Position numbers and translations under genes: made by a program | The notes under the pieces: model-generated | Databases searched by the model: none | What the model saw: the letters and a program-made list of their open reading frames with translations, nothing else | What the model was told of the DNA's origin: nothing | DNA from: CAZMRF01 sp964568735 | GTDB taxonomy: Bacteria > Acidobacteriota > Polarisedimenticolia > JACPZX01 | Length of the DNA stretch: 64,000 nucleotides | Direction: 5' to 3' | Assembly: GCA_964568735.1 (NCBI GenBank) | Contig: CAZMRF010000005.1 | Coordinates: 53,922 to 117,921 of the forward strand | Part shown: positions 60,294 through 64,000 of the stretch, piece after piece | Layout: the number at the start of each line of letters is the position of its first letter | Numbering within the stretch: position 1 is the stretch's first letter

Positions 60294-61189
60294 CCGAGGA
60301 GGCCCAATCCCCGGAGGAGCGCGGCGATCTCCTCCTTCGCGGCGGGCGTTGGCGGCAGGAGCGGTCGGCGTGGAGCGCCGCCGTACCAGCCGAGCAGGTC
60401 GAGGGCGGCCTTGAGGCCTCCGATGCCGTGGGCCCGCGTGACGGCAACGCCCAGGGGGATCAGCCGCTCGAGGATCTCCTGCGCCGCGCGGGCGTCTCCC
60501 CTGCGGGCCGCCTCGGTGATATCCACGCAGGCTCCGGGGGCCAAGTTCGCCACGGCGAGGACGGCCCCGCGTGCTCCTGCCATGATCCCGTCCGCCAGCA
60601 GGCTGACGTTCCCCACGAGAACGGAGAACTCGTCGCCGTGGTCGCGGCCGATCTTCGCGAGCGCGCGCAGGTTGTCGAGGTCGCCGCTGCTGTCCTTGAT
60701 CCCCACGATGGCGGGATGCGGGGCCAGGGCGGCGGCGAGGTGCGGTGAGATCGGAATGCCTGTGAACTGCGGGACCGAGTAGAGCAGCATCGGCCCCGGT
60801 GAGGAGTCGGCCACGGCGCGAAGGTGGGCCTCGAGGACGGGCTCGCGCATGTCGGGCTTGTAATAGGAGGGCACCCCGACGAGGACCGCGTCGGCGCCCA
60901 GATCGAAAGCCTCGCGGACGGCCTGGATCGTCGCGGCCGTCCACTCCCTGCCGGCGCCCACAATGAGCCTGCGGCCCCCCTCCGGCGTGGCCCGCCTCGC
61001 CGTGCGGATCACCTCGCGCTTCTCGTCGTCGGTGAGGTGAACGGCCTCGCCGTTCGACCCGAGCACGACGTAGCCGTCCAGCGGCTCGTCGTTCCACCGG
61101 GCGATGTTGTCTGCGAGGTGGTGCGGTGCGATACGCTCCGCCTCGAAGGGAGTCGGAATCGGGGGGAACTGTCCTTGGAATGGGGTCAC
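60290..61189 (-). CDS. DapA/HOGA-family pyruvate-dependent aldolase
   Basis: A 299-residue protein with FPPIPTPFEAERIAP, YVVLGSNGEAVHLTDDEKRE, LYSVPQFTGIPISPHLAAAL (active-site Tyr) and IVGIKDSSGDLDNLRALAKI (Schiff-base Lys). The GSNGE variant of the GTTGE block points to the 4-hydroxy-2-oxoglutarate aldolase branch rather than true DapA, whose usual Arg that binds the semialdehyde carboxylate was not checked by alignment. First gene of the leftward unit; an AGXT-like gene that could use its glyoxylate is at 53944. Confidence 0.75.
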   Translation of the reverse strand: MTPFQGQFPPIPTPFEAERIAPHHLADNIARWNDEPLDGYVVLGSNGEAVHLTDDEKREVIRTARRATPEGGRRLIVGAGREWTAATIQAVREAFDLGADAVLVGVPSYYKPDMREPVLEAHLRAVADSSPGPMLLYSVPQFTGIPISPHLAAALAPHPAIVGIKDSSGDLDNLRALAKIGRDHGDEFSVLVGNVSLLADGIMAGARGAVLAVANLAPGACVDITEAARRGDARAAQEILERLIPLGVAVTRAHGIGGLKAALDLLGWYGGAPRRPLLPPTPAAKEEIAALLRGLGLLG

Positions 61190-62203
61190 GTCAGGGTCAC
61201 CTCGCCGCCATGCGGAGGTGCGAGTCTAACACGGCGGCCGTGCCGGTCCTCGGGCCTGCTCCTGATCCTCGCGCTCGGCGTGGCCTCGTCGGTTCAGCCG
61301 GCCGCGGCAGACGCACCACAGGCCGACCAGGTTCCGGCCGCGCGGGAATCGGCGACCCGGAGCTCGACGCCTGCGCCGTCCTCGCCACAGCCTGCCTCGG
61401 TTCAACCTTCGGCCGCACGGAGTTCAACGCCCGCTCCATCGTCGGGGCCCCTCGCACGCGCCTGGTTCGCCTCTCCCCTGCCGTGGCTCCTCGAGGAGGG
61501 CTCTTCGGAGTGGACCGCGCGCGCGGGCACGTCGTTGCGAGAGCCGCAGCCCTTCGACGAGGGCGCGGGCGGGCGTCCCGAACGAACTCATTCGAGCCTG
61601 GGGTTGGAGATCGCCGGGGGGCTGGGAAGCCAGGTGGAAGGCTCCATTCGATTCGCCCTGCAAGAGACCGTCGGGGAGGACGACACCGCCGGCGTCGAGG
61701 ACAGCGGGGGACCGGTGGCCGATGACCTGGATCTGCGCGTCGGCTGGGCTCCCCGCGCAGCACGTCCTGCCGGGGCGGCGATGGCGGCCTGGCTCCAGGT
61801 GAAGCTGCCGACCGGCCCCGACAAGGGGGGCGCTTCCACCGACGAGACGGATGCGGGCGTCGGAGTCTCGATGGGGACGCAGGCCGGCCGGGCATCACTG
61901 TTCGCGCACGGCGGCCTCATCCTCCTAGGCAACCCGCTGAGGAACGGCGCGCAGGACGACGTGGCGGGATGGGGCGCGGGAATCGTGTGGCCGGGCGATC
62001 AGGCATGGTCCCTCACGGGCGAGCTCGAGGGTGACGCCTTCTCGAGATTCGGCAACTCGGCCGCGCGATTGCGGCTCGGCGCCCGGTGGGGAGGGCTGGG
62101 CGGCTCGACGAGGCCGCTCTCCGCGGGCGGAGTGCTGTGGCACGGACTCACGGACGACACAGCAACCTGGGGCGTCGAGCTCCTGGCGACACTCGCAAGG
62201 TAG
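61175..62203 (+). CDS. Probable outer-membrane protein, uncharacterised
   Basis: The frame from a TTG at 61175 gives 342 residues; no ATG or GTG is suitably placed, so the start is uncertain and overlaps the aldolase start region. A signal-like helix (SSGLLLILALGVASSVQPAA) is followed by a Ser/Pro-rich linker and then alternating strands: WTARAGTSLREPQPFDEGAG, HSSLGLEIAGGLGSQVEGSI, LDLRVGWAPRAARPAGAAMA, AWLQVKLPTGPDKGG, WSLTGELEGDAFSRFG and ARLRLGARWGGLG, a pattern of outer-membrane transporter-like barrels that end with an aromatic or hydrophobic residue (here LLATLAR). Function unknown. Confidence 0.55.
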   Translation: MEWGHVRVTSPPCGGASLTRRPCRSSGLLLILALGVASSVQPAAADAPQADQVPAARESATRSSTPAPSSPQPASVQPSAARSSTPAPSSGPLARAWFASPLPWLLEEGSSEWTARAGTSLREPQPFDEGAGGRPERTHSSLGLEIAGGLGSQVEGSIRFALQETVGEDDTAGVEDSGGPVADDLDLRVGWAPRAARPAGAAMAAWLQVKLPTGPDKGGASTDETDAGVGVSMGTQAGRASLFAHGGLILLGNPLRNGAQDDVAGWGAGIVWPGDQAWSLTGELEGDAFSRFGNSAARLRLGARWGGLGGSTRPLSAGGVLWHGLTDDTATWGVELLATLAR

Positions 62204-62640
62204 GAGACCGCGATTCGGAGTCGGCACGAGGCCCCTCGTGCCGGGAGCGCAGCAGCGTAGACCGACCATGGTGGTGCGAAGCCGGTTGCGGCGCGGTGAA
62301 CTGATCGTTTGTTCGCAGCGAGTCGGAAGCAGGCTGAAGAGTGCAGGTCAGGGCCGCTCTCTCTACAGATGAGGGCGCCACAATCTGCGCACCACCATGC
62401 AGCGGTTCTACCGCATGGCCCGCCCGAGGAGAGGGCAATCCTTTGCGGGGAGCATCTCCACAGCGACGGCGAGGCCCTGGCCCCGCCGTGGCAGGGCGGT
62501 TCCCATCCAGCGGAGCGCAGAGCCGTTGGTGGCTACAACCGTCAGGTCCCACAGCCATCGCGAATGGATCCGCGGAACGGCGCGCTGGCGATGAAGAAGG
62601 GTGCATTCAGGACCGGTCGACGTGAGATAGTAGAAAGTTC

Positions 62641-62669
62641 TTGACACTCGTTGTACTTTCGTGTACTGT
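62641..62669 (+). promoter_or_regulatory. Sigma-70-type promoter of the right-edge DUF222-like gene
   Basis: TTGACA (62641-62646), 17 bases, TACTGT (62664-62669), about 45 bases before the GTG at 62714. The upstream stretch 62204-62640 shows no gene. Confidence 0.6.
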
Positions 62670-62713
62670 TCGCCTACCTGCCAGAGCCCCAGAACACGCT
62701 CCAGGAGCCGAAC

Positions 62714-64000
62714 GTGCACATCGCACCTGTCAGCTCTCCGCGGGAATCGACTCTCCGAGGCTTGCCTGCCGCCTCCCCACAGGAGCCGTCGCTCCGAGGG
62801 TTGCCTGCCTCCTGCCCGCAAGAGCCGTCTCTCCGAGGCCGGCCCGGTGCCCTCCCACAGGAGCCGAGTCCGCGGTCGGTACCGGTTGCAGCTCCGGCCG
62901 CGGGTGAGGCTGGCCCCCGTCTCATCCCCCGCCGTCCGTCACTTGCCCATCTCGAGCGGCGGGCGGGCCGGCTGCTTCGCGCGCTCAGGGACGGGGATCT
63001 CCTCCGCCGCCTGGGGTATGTCCGCCTCGGTGATTACGTCATCGAGCGGCTCGGTGTGAGCTACCGCACGACCCAGGAATGGATGCGCGTGGATGAGTCG
63101 CTGGAGCGAGCGCCCCTCGTCGCGGCCGCCTTCGACGCGGGTGAGATCACGTCCGGTCAGGTGCGCCTCCTGTCACGCGTTGTGGGGGCTGAGGACGAAG
63201 CGCACTGGATGGCGCTGGCTCGGCGGCTCGACGTCAGAGGGCTTGCCCGTGCGATTGCGGCGCGCGAGCGCGGCGACGAAGCGGGGCCTCCAGGGAATCA
63301 CGACGAAGATGGTCGTCCCGGGCGTCAAGGCGAAGGAGGTCCTGCTGCAATCCAAGCCAACGAGTCTCCAGGGGTTGATGAGGAGGATCCGGAGACTGAA
63401 CCTGTCGAGCTTTCGGTCCCGGCGTGGCTGTACTCCTCGTGGCGAGAGACGGTGACCTTCGCAAGGCAACTCGCCGGGGCGATGGTGAGCCGAGGTGAAT
63501 GTCTCGAGCTGGTCTCGGCTGAGCTGCTCGGCTCATTGAAGCCGGCATCGGAGACCGGGCAGGGCGCGGAGGGCGCTGAGCAGTCCGCGGCACTGATCGC
63601 GGGGGAGCACAAGATGGGCAGACCGGGGCCGCCCGCAGACCTGCCAGCGCCTGCGCGTGAGCGACGGGAGACCGATCGGGTGGACCTGCCCGCGTCTGCG
63701 CCAGGCACCGACTCTACACATGTTGATCTGCCCTCGTCTGCGCCCACGCCCGGACAGGGTCTGGCGGCCGAGAGGCCGAACGGCCCGATGGCGGCAACGA
63801 CGCACGATGCAGGGCTGCCCGGGTCTGCGTCCTCCGCGGGCTCAACCGGCTCTGATCTGCCTTTGTCTGTGCCCGGGGCTGCGTCCGTCTTCACCGGCAA
63901 GGCAGGCGGTTCACCGCAGGCGCACTGTGAGCAACCACCGCCCACCTCGACTCCCACCCGCCTCATCGTGCGCGCCATCCATCGCGAGCTGCGGGAGCTG
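62714..64000 (+). CDS. DUF222/HNH-type endonuclease-like protein with repeats, cut by the right edge
   Basis: From GTG 62714 the frame stays open to the edge, 429 codons. Residues about 10-55 hold three imperfect repeats of the form LRGLPAASPQEPS. Then comes the DUF222-like core: LERRAGRLLRALRDGDLLRR, LGYVRLGDYVIERLGVSYRT and MRVDESLERAPLVAAAFDAG plus EITSGQVRLLSRV, usual in HNH endonucleases of this kind. A 130-residue low-complexity linker with repeats such as DLPASAPG and DLPSSAPT follows, and the sequence ends inside a region (PTRLIVRAIHRELREL) that in relatives precedes the HNH domain. The HNH domain itself is outside the window. Confidence 0.7.
   Translation, partial: MHIAPVSSPRESTLRGLPAASPQEPSLRGLPASCPQEPSLRGRPGALPQEPSPRSVPVAAPAAGEAGPRLIPRRPSLAHLERRAGRLLRALRDGDLLRRLGYVRLGDYVIERLGVSYRTTQEWMRVDESLERAPLVAAAFDAGEITSGQVRLLSRVVGAEDEAHWMALARRLDVRGLARAIAARERGDEAGPPGNHDEDGRPGRQGEGGPAAIQANESPGVDEEDPETEPVELSVPAWLYSSWRETVTFARQLAGAMVSRGECLELVSAELLGSLKPASETGQGAEGAEQSAALIAGEHKMGRPGPPADLPAPARERRETDRVDLPASAPGTDSTHVDLPSSAPTPGQGLAAERPNGPMAATTHDAGLPGSASSAGSTGSDLPLSVPGAASVFTGKAGGSPQAHCEQPPPTSTPTRLIVRAIHRELREL

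Overview
The window is GC-rich, densely packed bacterial DNA with many GTG/TTG starts and 4-base ATGA-type gene overlaps. The gene mix (miaA-hfq pair, mutS2-pgsA, a PATAN/DUF4388 protein, a TatT-type TRAP transporter, very large TPR/FG-GAP/UnbV secreted proteins, SpoIID-like amidase enhancer, CsgG-family lipoproteins) fits a Gram-negative soil or sediment lineage such as Acidobacteriota or a neighbouring phylum. That placement is inference; no rRNA or ribosomal protein gene is present to settle it.

Layout. 0-1.5 kb: the N-terminal part of a FIST sensor and a DMT-family exporter. 1.6-5.3 kb: an accessory island with an orphan antitoxin, a HigBA-type toxin-antitoxin pair with its own promoter, three small uncharacterised genes, attC-like recombination sites whose cores contain two of the gene stop codons, the C-terminal stump of an integron-type tyrosine recombinase and a DUF433 antitoxin. 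I read this as a relict integron cassette array. 5.4-9.4 kb: a leftward housekeeping operon (CsgG-like, pgsA, mutS2). 9.5-16.5 kb: a second accessory island with a broken DUF433/PIN-like module, a rightward three-gene unit (unknown, membrane plus FlgO-like, CsgG/FlgO-like) and a leftward three-gene unit with 4-base overlaps (ParB-like, candidate PD-(D/E)xK nuclease, DNA methyltransferase), which looks like an uncharacterised restriction-modification or defence system.

16.7-23.8 kb: a complete TRAP uptake system (TatT, DctP, fused DctQM), a lipid or protein methyltransferase-like membrane protein, an MFS transporter and a Cys-rich membrane protein. 24-25.4 kb: an OmpA-family gene interrupted by one in-frame TAG. 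25.4-36 kb: M28 peptidase, DUF72 protein, the leftward operon PATAN protein - tiny membrane protein - miaA - hfq (Hfq with a long repeat-containing tail), an FG-GAP propeller and a SpoIID-like protein. 36-47.4 kb: HAD, folB, a PilZ-like small protein, M24 peptidase plus sodium symporter, AraC regulator, VOC protein, hybrid histidine kinase and a 1176-residue TPR/FG-GAP/UnbV protein. 47.4-48.5 kb: a vapBC module with a palindromic operator, lying between two diverged 98-bp copies of the 3' end of the giant gene.

48.5-64 kb: D-aminoacylase and phosphoglycolate-phosphatase-like genes, a DUF222-like protein, an RluA-family pseudouridine synthase, an aminotransferase and a pirin, a low-GC HEPN-like gene, an MscS channel, a leftward operon of HOGA/DapA-type aldolase, epimerase and HAD phosphatase, an outer-membrane-type protein, and at the right edge a second, longer DUF222-like protein that shares promoter layout and an unusual repeat with the one at 51-52 kb.
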